This document shows positions 34,299 to 43,548 of a stretch of DNA of 64,000 nucleotides, in pieces. Origin of the DNA: an uncultured Eubacteriales bacterium. Lineage in GTDB: Bacteria > Bacillota > Clostridia > Christensenellales > Borkfalkiaceae. Every line of letters begins with the position of its first letter. Within the stretch, counting starts at the first letter, position 1. The translations under genes were made by a program, and so were the position numbers. The notes below the pieces were generated by a model. That model made no database searches. It saw only the letters and a program-made list of their open reading frames with translations, and was not told where the DNA came from. Location: NCBI GenBank assembly GCA_905207235.1, contig CAJLKN010000001.1, forward strand, positions 101,389 through 165,388. Reading direction: 5' to 3'.

Positions 34299-34554
34299 AA
34301 CGGCTTTGACCGGGACAGACGTGCGCGGAAAACGGCTCCAAGAGAGGGCGGTTCAGCGGCTGAAAGGCCGCCCGAGGCGTTGCACACGGTATTCACCCGC
34401 GAGCCGGACGCGTGAAATCGCTTTGGCGAGTGTAATGCGCCCCGTTACCTTGCGTAAACAGGCAAATTGAGACGGCTTTTGCCGTGAAATCGGGTGGTAC
34501 CGAGAAAAGATGAAAAACTTTCTCCCCGTGTCGTTTGACACGGGGTTATTTTTT
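34299..34554 (+). promoter_or_regulatory. T-box leader (tRNA-Phe responsive)
   Basis: The T-box sequence GGGTGGTACCG (34492-34502) precedes a terminator hairpin (34524-34554). Stem I occupies about 34299-34440 and carries a candidate specifier TTC (34392-34394) in ACGGTATTCACC, matching Phe codon UUC and the downstream gene. Uncharged tRNA-Phe pairs with specifier and T-box to favour the antiterminator, raising pheST expression in Phe starvation. Confidence 0.9.
34524..34554 (+). terminator. T-box regulated terminator
   Basis: CCCCGTGTC and GACACGGGG around TGTTT-type loop, then TTATTTTTT. Its 5' side can instead pair into the antiterminator with the T-box. Confidence 0.88.
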
Positions 34555-34571
34555 ATAACAGAGAGGACAAC

Positions 34572-35597
34572 ATGATACAGGAAAAAATTGAACAGCTGAA
34601 AGAAAAAATTGACAAAGCCGCCGCGGATATTAAAAGCAGTAAATCGCTGGTGGAGCTTAAAATGGCGTTCTTGGGCAAGCACGGCGAAATTTCCGAACTT
34701 ATGAAGAACATGCGCGAAGTTCCGCCCGAACAGCGTCCCGAAGTCGGCAAAATTATAAACGCCCTGCGCGACTGGGCAAACGCTCGATTTGACGAAATCG
34801 AAGCAGCCGTCAAAAAAGATGAGCTCAACGACCTCTACAAAGCCGAAAAAATAGACGTTACCCTCCCCGGAATGAAGCACGAAACGGGTGCGTTCCATCC
34901 CAACACTTTAATAAGAAAGGAACTTATCGATACGTTTTCGGGCATGGGCTTTGAAATTTTCGAAGGTCCCGAAATAGAGAACGATTACTATAACTTTACG
35001 GCGCTCAATACGCCCAAAGACCACCCCGCAAGGGACATGCAGGACACATTCTATATAACCGACGAACTGCTCCTGCGCACCCAGACTTCAGCGGGACAGA
35101 TAAGGGTTATGGAAAATAAAAAGCCGCCCATAAAAATTCTTTCGCCCGGCAAGGTTTACCGCAGCGACGACGACGCGACGCACTCGCCCATGTTCTCGCA
35201 GATGGAAGGTCTTGTCGTGGATAAGGGCATAACGCTGTGCGACCTTAAAGGCATGCTGGACGTATTTGCAAAAAAGACTTTCGGCGAAAACGTAAAAACC
35301 CGCCTCCGCCCCTCTTACTTTCCCTTCACCGAACCTTCGGTTGAAGTTGATGTGAGCTGCTTTGAATGCGGCGGAAAGGGTTGCCGCCTCTGCAAAGGCA
35401 CTGGCTGGATAGAAGTTCTCGGCGCGGGCATGGTGAACAGGCGCGTGCTCGAAGGTTGCGGCATAGACCCCGATGTTTATACGGGCTTCGCATTCGGCAT
35501 GGGCATTGAAAGAATTGCCATGCTCAAATACGGCATTAACAACATGAAACTGCTTTTCGAAAGCGACACAAGATTTTTAAAACAGTTCAAGGATTGA
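34572..35597 (+). CDS. pheS: Phenylalanyl-tRNA synthetase alpha subunit
   Basis: 341 aa, standard size. An N-terminal coiled coil (1-85) for tRNA contact is followed by the class II catalytic core with motif 2 ([20 protein letters not shown], around 192-211) and motif 3 ([14 protein letters not shown]). In between, [17 protein letters not shown] shows four cysteines in paired CxxC form, a zinc-ribbon-like insertion seen in some PheS proteins. It is controlled by the T-box and followed by pheT after 10 bp. Confidence 0.98.
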   Translation: MIQEKIEQLKEKIDKAAADIKSSKSLVELKMAFLGKHGEISELMKNMREVPPEQRPEVGKIINALRDWANARFDEIEAAVKKDELNDLYKAEKIDVTLPGMKHETGAFHPNTLIRKELIDTFSGMGFEIFEGPEIENDYYNFTALNTPKDHPARDMQDTFYITDELLLRTQTSAGQIRVMENKKPPIKILSPGKVYRSDDDATHSPMFSQMEGLVVDKGITLCDLKGMLDVFAKKTFGENVKTRLRPSYFPFTEPSVEVDVSCFECGGKGCRLCKGTGWIEVLGAGMVNRRVLEGCGIDPDVYTGFAFGMGIERIAMLKYGINNMKLLFESDTRFLKQFKD

Positions 35598-35607
35598 GGA
35601 GATTGAT

Positions 35608-38019
35608 ATGAAAGCACCTTTAAGTTGGCTGAAAGATTATGTTGATATAGACGTCAGTGCCGAGGAATTGCAGAAAAAACTTTTCGGATGCGGTTTCGAG
35701 GTTGAAGAACTAATTGACGTAGGCAAAGATATTTCGGGCGTAGTCGTGGGCGAAGTCCTCTCCTGCGAACCCGTAGAAGGCACGCACCTGCACGTATGCA
35801 GCGTCGATTGCGGAGAGCACGGAACATTGCAGATCTGCTGCGGCGCGGACAACGTCGAAAAGGGTATAAAAGCCCCCGTTGCGCTCGTCGGCGCGACGGT
35901 CTATTCAACCGAAAAAGACCACGTAACCATAAGCGGCGTAATGACAATCAAAAAGGGCAAGCTTCGCGGCATAGAATCGTTCGGCATGCTTTGCTCGGGC
36001 GTAGAAATAGGCATAAACGGAGATATGTTTGACGGCGGAGATTACAACGGACTTTTAATTCTGCCGAAGGAATGGAAAAACGGCGAGGACGTTAAGCCCC
36101 TTCTCGGTCTCGACGACTACATTTTCGACATAGCGGTAACCGCAAACCGCCCCGACAGCCAGAGCATTTTAGGCATTGCGCGCGAGGTTGCGGCAGTGCT
36201 CGGCAAACCCTTGAAAGAACCCGATTATTCTTTTAAGGCGACCTCTTCGGGCGAGCCCGTAAAGGTGAGCGTTCTCGCGCCCGACCTCTGCCCGAGGTAT
36301 ATCGCCCACTATATTAAGGACATAAAGATAGCCCCCTCTCCCCTGTGGATGAGAAAGAGACTTTCCCTCTGCGGACTGCGCTCGATAAACAATGTGGTTG
36401 ACATAACCAACTTTGTTCTGCTCGAAATGGGACAGCCCATGCACGCATTCAACCTCGACGCGTTGAGCGGCAGGGAAATCGTTGTCCGCCGCGCCAAAGA
36501 CGGCGAAGAGATAACCACCCTCGACGACAAGAAGTTTACGCTCAACCGCGACAACCTCGTAATATGCGACGGCGACAAACCCGCCGCTCTTGCGGGCATT
36601 ATGGGCGGACTTAACAGCGAAATCGAGGACGACACAAAAGAACTTCTGTTCGAAGCGGCAAAATTTGCGCGCGACAGCATAAGAAAGACTTCGCGCTCGC
36701 TGGGTCAGCATTCCGACTCCTCGGCAATGTTCGAAAAGGGCGTATGCGAATACACCACCCAAAAGGCTATGGACAGGGCGCTCAACCTCATTCAGACGCT
36801 CGGTTGCGGCATGATTACCGACGTGCGCGCCGACATAAAGACGGAATTTTCGCACGACGGCACAAAGAAAATGGTCGTCAGCATTAATAAAATAAATGCT
36901 CTTCTCGGCATAACCGTGCCCACCGAGGTCATGTGCGACATACTTAAAAGGCTCGATTTCGGCGTGAGCGTAAAGGGCGACGACATGACGCTGGATGTTC
37001 CCCCTTACCGCGAGGACATAGACGGATATCCCGATATAGCCGAAGAAGTTATAAGAATGTACGGCTACGACCACATAGAGGGCACATTCATGCCCACGGC
37101 GGCGGTTACGAACGGCGGCTATAACGATGAACAGAAAGCCGAAAACGCATTGAAGCGCGTGCTTGTCGATCAGGGGCTTTATGAAATTTCGACCTATTCC
37201 TTCTATTCGGAAAAAGATTTAGACACCCTGCGCTTCCCCGCGGACGCACCCGAGAGAAAATTCATTAAGATAAAAAATCCCATAGGCGAAGACCTTTCGG
37301 TTATGCGCACGACGCTTGCGCCCTCCATGCTCGCCGCCGCGGTGCGCAATTTAAGGCGCGGAAACCTCGAAGGCAAGCTGTTTGAAATTGCAAACGTATA
37401 TATTCCCGACAGTCTGCCGCTCAAAACTTTCCCCGAAGAGAAAAAAATGCTCTGCATAGGCATGTTCGGAACATGCACTTTCTATGACCTGAAAGGTGCT
37501 ATAGAGAGCGTTGCCGAGAGCATACATGCTCAGTTTGAGTTTGTTCCCGCAACTAAACCCTTCCTCCACCCCGGAATTTGCGCCGAAATAATGTGCGGTG
37601 ACAAAGTTATAGGCTATGCGGGAAGGCTTGACCCAGCAATTTCGGAAGAACTTGCGCTCGAGCGCAAAGTATTCATTGCCGAGCTCGACTACGAGGCGGT
37701 TATGGCTTGCGCGCGTCCGTTCAGATATAAACCGCTGCCCAAGTTCCCCGAAGTTACGCGCGACCTTGCACTCGTCGCCGACACGGACATTATCTGCGGT
37801 CAGATAGAAAAGCAGATTTTCTCCGCTTGCAAGTATGTAACCGACGTTAAACTTTTCGATATCTACGTAGGCGCACAGATCGGCGAAGGCAAAAAGAGTA
37901 TGGCTTTCACCGTAACTTTCACGCCCGCCGACGAGGCGATTACGCCCGAAAAGTGCGACGGCTACGTCAAAAAAATACTCGGCAATCTCTCGCACAACCT
38001 CGGCGTTGCTTTGAGATAA
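35608..38019 (+). CDS. pheT: Phenylalanyl-tRNA synthetase beta subunit
   Basis: 803 aa, standard size. Order of domains: tRNA-binding OB fold (about 40-150, VVGEVLSCEPVEGTHLHVC), B3/B4 editing domain (about 210-380), B5 (about 400-475), the catalytic-like domain, and a C-terminal anticodon-binding FDX-ACB domain (FPEVTRDLALVAD... to LGVALR). It assembles with PheS as a heterotetramer. SD GAGGAG precedes the ATG. Confidence 0.98.
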   Translation: MKAPLSWLKDYVDIDVSAEELQKKLFGCGFEVEELIDVGKDISGVVVGEVLSCEPVEGTHLHVCSVDCGEHGTLQICCGADNVEKGIKAPVALVGATVYSTEKDHVTISGVMTIKKGKLRGIESFGMLCSGVEIGINGDMFDGGDYNGLLILPKEWKNGEDVKPLLGLDDYIFDIAVTANRPDSQSILGIAREVAAVLGKPLKEPDYSFKATSSGEPVKVSVLAPDLCPRYIAHYIKDIKIAPSPLWMRKRLSLCGLRSINNVVDITNFVLLEMGQPMHAFNLDALSGREIVVRRAKDGEEITTLDDKKFTLNRDNLVICDGDKPAALAGIMGGLNSEIEDDTKELLFEAAKFARDSIRKTSRSLGQHSDSSAMFEKGVCEYTTQKAMDRALNLIQTLGCGMITDVRADIKTEFSHDGTKKMVVSINKINALLGITVPTEVMCDILKRLDFGVSVKGDDMTLDVPPYREDIDGYPDIAEEVIRMYGYDHIEGTFMPTAAVTNGGYNDEQKAENALKRVLVDQGLYEISTYSFYSEKDLDTLRFPADAPERKFIKIKNPIGEDLSVMRTTLAPSMLAAAVRNLRRGNLEGKLFEIANVYIPDSLPLKTFPEEKKMLCIGMFGTCTFYDLKGAIESVAESIHAQFEFVPATKPFLHPGICAEIMCGDKVIGYAGRLDPAISEELALERKVFIAELDYEAVMACARPFRYKPLPKFPEVTRDLALVADTDIICGQIEKQIFSACKYVTDVKLFDIYVGAQIGEGKKSMAFTVTFTPADEAITPEKCDGYVKKILGNLSHNLGVALR

Positions 38020-38066
38020 CCCGAACATAAATGTTAAATGTTAATTGCGTTTTTTAAATGTGAATT

Positions 38067-38104
38067 GCGCGCCCGCGGCAATATGCCGCGGGCGCGCCTT
38101 TATT
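38067..38104. terminator. Terminator between pheT and yunB
   Basis: GCGCGCCCGCGGCA and TGCCGCGGGCGCGC around a 3-nt loop. The plus-strand T-run (CTTTATTTAATTTTT) suits pheT; it may also stop the convergent yunB transcript. Confidence 0.85.
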
Positions 38105-38140
38105 TAATTTTTACACGCTGATTTTTTACATGCCGCTTAA

Positions 38141-38791
38141 TTAATCGGGCACGAGCGAACTTCCTCCGAGCAGCCCGCCCTGAAGATAGACGTCTGGAAT
38201 TTTTCCGTTTATTATGCTTTCGCAAATCATTACCTCCGCCGCGGCGGTAACAGTGCTCGTGCGGGCGGAAAGAATTATGGAAATTTCGGTAACGACCTCG
38301 AGGTATACGGTATGAAGCGTCTGATTGACGCCCGCCTGTCTGAAAGATGAAACAAAGGTACATTCCACCGCCACTACGGGTATGATTTTGACGTTTATTC
38401 TGTTGCCGAACCCCGCTATGGCTTCGATGCCCGTAAACGCGCCGAGCGGCACCTCTATACCGCCCTCGCTCATTTCGGTTAGCTTCTGCTGCGTTATCGA
38501 CGCAGTTTTTCGTGCTATCGAATTTATTTTAACGCTGTCTGTACTTATGGACGAAACGTTTCCCGAGGCGTCGTACTCAACGGCGACCAAATCGGCGTAA
38601 CTTATATCGCCGAGCGTAGCCGAAACGGCGTAATCGACCGCACGGGTATTCATCGCACGCATCTGCGACGACCCGACGGATATGATTACCGCCGTGGCAT
38701 TATTGAGAAAAATTATGACGACGGCGACTATCGCCGCTATGACCGCGGCGATAATAAATTTTGTTCTAAGACGCATTCTGCGCTTTCCCAT
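38141..38791 (-). CDS. yunB: Sporulation protein YunB
   Basis: 216 aa with a single N-terminal membrane helix (about 10-30) and an exported domain, matching the YunB family of spore-forming Firmicutes. Conserved parts are RAMNTRAVDYAVS and EVPLGAFTGIEAIAGFGNRINVKIIPVVAVECTFVSSFRQAGVNQTLHTVYLE (shown in pieces: VPLGAFTG, GFGNRI, SFRQAGVNQT). Its mechanism is unknown; in Bacillus it belongs to the sporulation sigma-E regulon. It is divergent from spoVAD. An internal ATG at 38776 is an alternative start. Confidence 0.88.
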   Translation of the reverse strand: MGKRRMRLRTKFIIAAVIAAIVAVVIIFLNNATAVIISVGSSQMRAMNTRAVDYAVSATLGDISYADLVAVEYDASGNVSSISTDSVKINSIARKTASITQQKLTEMSEGGIEVPLGAFTGIEAIAGFGNRINVKIIPVVAVECTFVSSFRQAGVNQTLHTVYLEVVTEISIILSARTSTVTAAAEVMICESIINGKIPDVYLQGGLLGGSSLVPD

Positions 38792-38796
38792 ACTGC

Positions 38797-38825
38797 ATTA
38801 TATGATTTATCGCGCGGCATATAAA
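38797..38825 (-). promoter_or_regulatory. Candidate yunB promoter (sigma-A- or sigma-E-like)
   Basis: TTTATA (38825-38820), 17 bp, TATAAT (38802-38797), five bases before the ATG at 38791. Read as a sigma-E site, the -10 box is CATATAAT, with a TATAT -35 element about 13 bp upstream. Either way the leader would be absent or nearly so. Confidence 0.4.
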
Positions 38826-38834
38826 CCTTATCGC

Positions 38835-38864
38835 GCATATTGCGAGGGCTTTTTAAACATACTT
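38835..38864 (+). promoter_or_regulatory. Candidate sigma-G promoter of spoVAD-spoVAE
   Basis: GCATA (38835-38839), 18 bp, CATACTT (38858-38864), matching the forespore sigma-G pattern GHATR-17/18-CATWHTA in all but the last base. An AAAGG site and the ATG at 38880 follow. Consistent with the forespore expression known for spoVA genes. Confidence 0.55.
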
Positions 38865-38879
38865 TTTTAAAGGTAAATT

Positions 38880-39890
38880 ATGCAAATTCAGAATACTTTG
38901 CGCGGACACACGTTTTTTTTCGATAAAAAACCCGTAATTACCGCTTCGGGAACTATTGCAGGACCAAAGGAATGTGCGGGCGTTGTAGGCAGATATGTCG
39001 ATAAAGCCCTTTCGGACGATATGTTCGGCGAATCGACGTTTGAAAAGGCGGAATGCAAAATGCTTTCGTATGCGATAGACACCGCAATAAAGAACGCGGG
39101 GCTTGAAAGAAACCAGATAGACGTGCTGGTTTCGGGCGACCTTTTGAACCAGATTATTTCCGCCTCTTTCGCCGCGAGAGATTTTTCCATACCCTTCCTC
39201 GGCGTTTACAGCGCATGCTCCACCATGTCCCAGAGCATAATGCTCGCCGCGGCTCTTGTCAATGCGGGCTATATAAATAACGCCGTCGCGGCGACGGGCA
39301 GTCATTTCGCATCGGCGGAAAGGCAATACCGCTATCCGTTGGAGCAGGGCACAACGCGGCCGCCGCAATCGCAATGGACGGTTACAGGCGCGGGTGCATG
39401 CGTTATCCGAAATAAGGGCGACGGAGTAAAAATAGTAAACGCCACCATGGGCAGAGTTATAGATTACGGCGTAACCGACGTAAACAACATGGGCGCGGCT
39501 ATGGCTCCCGCCTGTGCGCAGACCCTCATTCAGCATTTCCGCGACACCGACACGGCGCCAGAAGATTATGACCTGATACTTTCGGGCGACCTCGGAGCGC
39601 TGGGCAGCAGGCTTTTGAAAGATTTGTGCTGGGAAAAGGGATTTGACATATCTTCCAATCACGTCGATTGCGGCGAGATAGTATATAAAGTCATAGAGGA
39701 CGAATTTCAGGGCGGCAGCGGCGCGGGTTGCAGCGCGGTGGTATTCAACTCTTACGTCTTTTCCAAATTGCAGGCGAAAATGTTCAAGCGGGTGCTCTTT
39801 GCCGCGACGGGCGCGCTGCTTTCCACCGTTTCTTCGGGACAGGGCGAATCGATACCATGCATAAGCCACGCCGTTCAGCTGGAGGTATAA
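38880..39890 (+). CDS. spoVAD: Stage V sporulation protein AD
   Basis: 336 aa, thiolase-like fold (FabH/KAS relatives). It is part of the SpoVA channel that moves dipicolinic acid and Ca2+ into the developing spore and out on germination. Typical segments are KPVITASGTIAGPKECAG at the N-terminus, VYSACSTMSQSIMLAA, ATGSHFASAERQYR and DLILSGDLGALGS. In Bacillus this protein binds dipicolinate. spoVAE follows after one base. spoVAC is not adjacent, since yunB occupies the upstream side. Confidence 0.95.
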   Translation: MQIQNTLRGHTFFFDKKPVITASGTIAGPKECAGVVGRYVDKALSDDMFGESTFEKAECKMLSYAIDTAIKNAGLERNQIDVLVSGDLLNQIISASFAARDFSIPFLGVYSACSTMSQSIMLAAALVNAGYINNAVAATGSHFASAERQYRYPLEQGTTRPPQSQWTVTGAGACVIRNKGDGVKIVNATMGRVIDYGVTDVNNMGAAMAPACAQTLIQHFRDTDTAPEDYDLILSGDLGALGSRLLKDLCWEKGFDISSNHVDCGEIVYKVIEDEFQGGSGAGCSAVVFNSYVFSKLQAKMFKRVLFAATGALLSTVSSGQGESIPCISHAVQLEV

Positions 39891-39891
39891 A

Positions 39892-40275
39892 ATGGGCAAG
39901 GAATTTATTGATATCGTACTTATGTTTATAAAGGCTTTCGCCGTCGGCGGAAGTATATGCGCTATTGCACAGATAATTATAAACATAACCAATATTACGG
40001 CGGGAAAAATTTTGGTTTATTTCATGCTGGCGGGAGTCGTTCTTACCGCCGCGGGAGCTTATCAGCCTATCGTAGATTTTGCGGGTGCGGGCGCGACGGT
40101 GCCCATCTGCGGTTTCGGATACCTCCTTGCAAACGGCGCGATAAAGGGCGCGGAGAGAGGATTTTTTTACGCCGTAACGGGTTCGCTCGCTGCGGCGAGC
40201 GCGGGCGTTACGGCTGCGGTCGTGTTCTCCTTTATAATGGCGCTCGTGTCGCACGCGAGGACGAAACCCAATTAA
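39892..40275 (+). CDS. spoVAE: Stage V sporulation protein AE (SpoVAC/AEb family)
   Basis: 127 aa with four hydrophobic segments (about 5-30, 38-60, 68-90, 97-120). The motifs KAFAVGGSICAIAQIIINIT and GFGYLLANGAIKGAE match the SpoVAC/SpoVAEb family. It is a membrane component of the dipicolinate channel. SD GGAGG overlaps the end of spoVAD. As SpoVAC and SpoVAEb share a fold, the AE assignment rests on position after spoVAD. Confidence 0.92.
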   Translation: MGKEFIDIVLMFIKAFAVGGSICAIAQIIINITNITAGKILVYFMLAGVVLTAAGAYQPIVDFAGAGATVPICGFGYLLANGAIKGAERGFFYAVTGSLAAASAGVTAAVVFSFIMALVSHARTKPN

Positions 40276-40292
40276 TTTTTAAATTAAAAAAT

Positions 40293-40322
40293 GCGGCGGA
40301 CGAATAAAAATTCGTCCGCCGC
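40293..40322. terminator. Bidirectional terminator between spoVAE and guaB
   Basis: GCGGCGGACGAAT and ATTCGTCCGCCGC with a 4-nt loop. A-rich and T-rich flanks allow use from both convergent genes. Confidence 0.85.
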
Positions 40323-40366
40323 TTTCTGTTATTAATTTTAATTGTTTTCTTTTTATTGAATTTAAA

Positions 40367-41872
40367 TTATTTTCTGTCTGCCGAGCCGTCTTTTCTTATT
40401 ACGTCGTGAGCGCCGCCCTCAACAATGCTCGTAGCCGATACAAGCGTGAGTTTTGCCTTCTCCTGTAATTCCTTAATTGTAAGGGCACCGCAGTTGCACA
40501 TCGTAGATTTGATTTTGTTTGTCGTCATTTCGACGTTGCTCTTCAAAGGACCTGCATAAGGGACGTATGAGTCGACGCCCTCTTCGAAAGAGAGTTTCTG
40601 CGCGCCGCCGAGGTCGTAGCGCTGCCAGTTTCTCGCACGGTTGGAACCTTCGCCCCAGTACTCTTTGACGTAATTGCCGCCAACCATGAGCTTTTGCGTG
40701 GGGCTTTCGTCGAAGCGGGCGAAGTATCTGCCGAGCATTACGAAATCTGCGCCCATGGCAAGAGCCAAAGTTATATGATGGTCGTGAACTATGCCGCCAT
40801 CCGAGCATACGGGAACGTAAATGCCCGTCTTTTTATAGTATTCGTCGCGCGCAGCGCACACTTCAATGAGCGCGGTCGCCTGTCCGCGTCCGATACCTTT
40901 GGTTTCGCGAGTGATGCAGATCGATCCGCCACCGATGCCGACTTTTACGAAATCTGCGCCGCACTCTGCAAGGAAAAGGAAGCCCTCCTTATCGACTACG
41001 TTGCCTGCGCCGACTTTTACCTTATCGCCGTATTCGCGGCGGATGAAGTCGAGCGTTCTCTTTTGCCATTCGCTGAAACCTTCGGAGGAGTCTATGCACA
41101 ATACGTCAACGCCCGCATTGATGAGCGCGGGAACTCTCTGTTCGTAGTCGCGGGTGTTTATGCCTGCGCCGACGACGTAACGCTTTTTTGCGTCGAGAAG
41201 CTCGTTGGGGTTGCCCTTATGCTCGTCATAGTCCTTTCTGAATACGAAATACTGCATATTTCCCTTATCGTCGACTATGGGAAGAGCATTGAGCTTATGC
41301 GCCCAGATTATATCGTTGGCTTCGCTCAAAGTCGTGCCGAGCTTTGCCGTAATGAGTTCGGAAAGGGGCGTCATAAACTTATCGACGGGAGTGCTTTTAT
41401 CCATGCGGCTTACGCGGTAATCACGGCTGGTAACTATGCCGACGAGTTTGCCGTTTGCCTTGCCGTCTTCGGTTACGGCTACTGTGGAATGACCCGTCTT
41501 TTCTTTGAGGGCGAGTATATCCGCAAGCGTCGATTTGGGAGAAATGTTGCTGTCGCTGACAACAAATCCCGCTTTATAAGCCTTTACCTTGGCAACCATG
41601 GCGGCTTCGTCCTCTATGGACTGGGAGCCGTAAATAAACGATACGCCGCCGCATTTTGCAAGCGCAAGCGCAAGATCTGCACCCGAAACCGACTGCATTA
41701 TCGCCGATACCATGGGGATATTCATCTCTATTGCAGGTTTTTCGCCCTTCTTGAATTTTACGAGGGGCGTTTTGAGCGATACGTTGGCAGGTATGTGCTC
41801 GCTTGAAGAATATCCCGGTATAAGAAGATATTCGTTGAATGTATGCGAAGGTTCGTTTATATAAGTTGCCAT
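40367..41872 (-). CDS. guaB: IMP dehydrogenase (Tritrichomonas-like type)
   Basis: 501 aa. It oxidises IMP to XMP, the committed step to GMP. The catalytic loop [21 protein letters not shown] holds the nucleophilic Cys. The mobile flap is [19 protein letters not shown]. Two CBS motifs are inserted near residues 100-225. The sequence style of flap and catalytic loop ([13 protein letters not shown]) resembles protozoan Tritrichomonas foetus and some clostridial enzymes more than E. coli or Bacillus GuaB. SD AAGGAGAG. Monocistronic. Confidence 0.93.
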   Translation of the reverse strand: MATYINEPSHTFNEYLLIPGYSSSEHIPANVSLKTPLVKFKKGEKPAIEMNIPMVSAIMQSVSGADLALALAKCGGVSFIYGSQSIEDEAAMVAKVKAYKAGFVVSDSNISPKSTLADILALKEKTGHSTVAVTEDGKANGKLVGIVTSRDYRVSRMDKSTPVDKFMTPLSELITAKLGTTLSEANDIIWAHKLNALPIVDDKGNMQYFVFRKDYDEHKGNPNELLDAKKRYVVGAGINTRDYEQRVPALINAGVDVLCIDSSEGFSEWQKRTLDFIRREYGDKVKVGAGNVVDKEGFLFLAECGADFVKVGIGGGSICITRETKGIGRGQATALIEVCAARDEYYKKTGIYVPVCSDGGIVHDHHITLALAMGADFVMLGRYFARFDESPTQKLMVGGNYVKEYWGEGSNRARNWQRYDLGGAQKLSFEEGVDSYVPYAGPLKSNVEMTTNKIKSTMCNCGALTIKELQEKAKLTLVSATSIVEGGAHDVIRKDGSADRK

Positions 41873-41927
41873 GAATTTCTCTCCTTTATTTATTTGCTTT
41901 GAACTTATGTATGATTATTAATTTAAG

Positions 41928-41956
41928 ATTATATCACAGCCCAAAACAAATTACAA
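41928..41956 (-). promoter_or_regulatory. Promoter of guaB
   Basis: TTGTAA (41956-41951), 17 bp, TATAAT (41933-41928). A leader of about 50 nt follows. No purine riboswitch is visible in it. Confidence 0.65.
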
Positions 41957-42027
41957 GCAATCGGGCACAAATCGCTTAAAACTTGTCATTATTTTTTAAA
42001 ATAACAAGCAATTTGAATAAATTTCAC

Positions 42028-43410
42028 TCATTTTTCCTGCGGCGGTGTTAAGGCGCAGTCGAACGCGTGCAAATAAGGCTGCAAAGCGCCCTTTTTGAGC
42101 CCGCCGTAGTTGATTACTGCCGTATTTTTGCAGCCTTCGAGCGGCTGATAAAGATAATCGGTGAGGCACTTTATGTGTATGCCCGCGCTCTCCGCGCGCT
42201 CCTTTATGTATTCGTCCGAAGGCGCGTCGGGAAATTTTACCGTGAGGTGCAGTCCGCTCCCCGTATCGTTTACCTCCGTTCGGAAGGGAAGAGAAGCTAT
42301 CGCCTGCGCAAGCTCCGCGCGAACGCCCCTGTAATAATTTTTGAGCCTGTTTATGTGCCTTTCGAAATATCCTCCGCCTATCATCGCCGCGAGCGCTTTT
42401 TGCTCGAAAAGGGGTACGACGTTTGCGCTTCTGCCGAAAATTTTATCGAAAACCGCGTAAAGGTCGGGCGGAAGAACCATGTAACCTATTCTCATGGACG
42501 GTGCGAGCGTTTTGGAAAAGGTGTTTATATAAATGACCCTGTCGGGACACAGCCCCAGCATGCTTTGCAGCGGCTTGCCGCTAAGACGGAATTCGCTGTC
42601 ATAATCGTCCTCTATAATATAAGCTCCCCTCTCCCTCGCCCATTTTATCAGGCGTATCCTCGCCGCGACGGGCATAACCGCGCCCGTGGGATACTGGTGC
42701 GACGGAGAGATGTGTATGGCGTCTGCGCCCGACCTTTCGACTTCGTCGCAATCTACGCCGTTTGACCTGACGGGTATATATACGCATTTCGCGCCGTTAA
42801 GGCGGTAGGTTGAAGATATTTTTCCGTAACCCGGGTTTTCCACCGCGTAAAGTTTATCCCTGCCGAGCAGCTGCACGACTATGCCGTAAAGGTATTCTGC
42901 GCCTGCGCCCACCACTATTCTGTCGGCCTGAACGGACACTCCGCGCACCCTGTAAAGATATGCGGCTATCTGCTCCCTTAAAGAAGCGTCGCCACAGCCG
43001 GGGACGCGCTCGAGGAGATGTTCGCCCTCGCCCGAGAGCACCGAACGCATTAGCCGCGCCCACACGGAAAAGGGAAAAAGCTCCGAAGGAGGCGAACCCG
43101 AAACGAGGTCGAGAGAATATTTTTTTCGGGGCGCGACCGAAGTTTTTACTTGCACGCTGTCCGTGCGTTCGCCTACGTTTGCGTCCGCGACGAAATAGCC
43201 GCTGCGCTCGCGCGAATAGATATAGCCTTCGGCGAGCAGCTGTTCGTATGCCGTCTGAACGGTCATTACGCTCACGCCGAGGTTTTGAGCTAGGGCGCGC
43301 TTTGAGGGCAGTTTATCCCCGCAGGCTATCTTTCCCTTTAAAATATCCTCGCGCAGGGCGCTGTAAAGCGAGTAATATTTATTTTTTTCGTCCAATTCGT
43401 ACGTCAGCAT
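42028..43410 (-). CDS. MocR/PdxR-family PLP-dependent transcriptional regulator
   Basis: 460 aa. An N-terminal GntR-type winged helix (residues 1-75, GDKLPSKRALAQNLGVSVMTVQTAYEQLL) is joined to a class I aminotransferase-like domain (about 110-455). The PLP-binding Lys is in NTFSKTLAPSMRIGY. Members such as PdxR control vitamin B6 genes and GabR controls GABA use; no neighbour here suggests which. The target may be elsewhere. SD AAAGG. It has its own promoter. Confidence 0.9.
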   Translation of the reverse strand: MLTYELDEKNKYYSLYSALREDILKGKIACGDKLPSKRALAQNLGVSVMTVQTAYEQLLAEGYIYSRERSGYFVADANVGERTDSVQVKTSVAPRKKYSLDLVSGSPPSELFPFSVWARLMRSVLSGEGEHLLERVPGCGDASLREQIAAYLYRVRGVSVQADRIVVGAGAEYLYGIVVQLLGRDKLYAVENPGYGKISSTYRLNGAKCVYIPVRSNGVDCDEVERSGADAIHISPSHQYPTGAVMPVAARIRLIKWARERGAYIIEDDYDSEFRLSGKPLQSMLGLCPDRVIYINTFSKTLAPSMRIGYMVLPPDLYAVFDKIFGRSANVVPLFEQKALAAMIGGGYFERHINRLKNYYRGVRAELAQAIASLPFRTEVNDTGSGLHLTVKFPDAPSDEYIKERAESAGIHIKCLTDYLYQPLEGCKNTAVINYGGLKKGALQPYLHAFDCALTPPQEK

Positions 43411-43427
43411 GCCAATACCTTTAAAGC

Positions 43428-43456
43428 ATTATATCACGGCGGGAAATTTTGCGCAA
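43428..43456 (-). promoter_or_regulatory. Promoter of the MocR-type regulator
   Basis: TTGCGC (43456-43451), 17 bp, TATAAT (43433-43428). The leader is only about 11 nt but includes the AAAGG site. Confidence 0.6.
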
Positions 43457-43505
43457 CTGATATTGCAAAAACAGCTTTTTATTCAATACCAGAAAGGTTA
43501 AAAAA

Positions 43506-43534
43506 CGCGGCGGGCGCAAAATGCGCCCGCCGCG
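43506..43534 (-). terminator. Terminator of the tsaE-icd operon
   Basis: CGCGGCGGGCGCA and TGCGCCCGCCGCG with a short loop and T6 on the minus strand, 14 bp past the icd stop. Confidence 0.87.
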
Positions 43535-43548
43535 CTTTAAATATAATT

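Noticed and set aside
38853..39992. 379-codon minus-strand frame across spoVAD
   Set aside because: The plus strand is unmistakably SpoVAD with an SD; the antisense frame is Arg/His/Tyr-rich noise.
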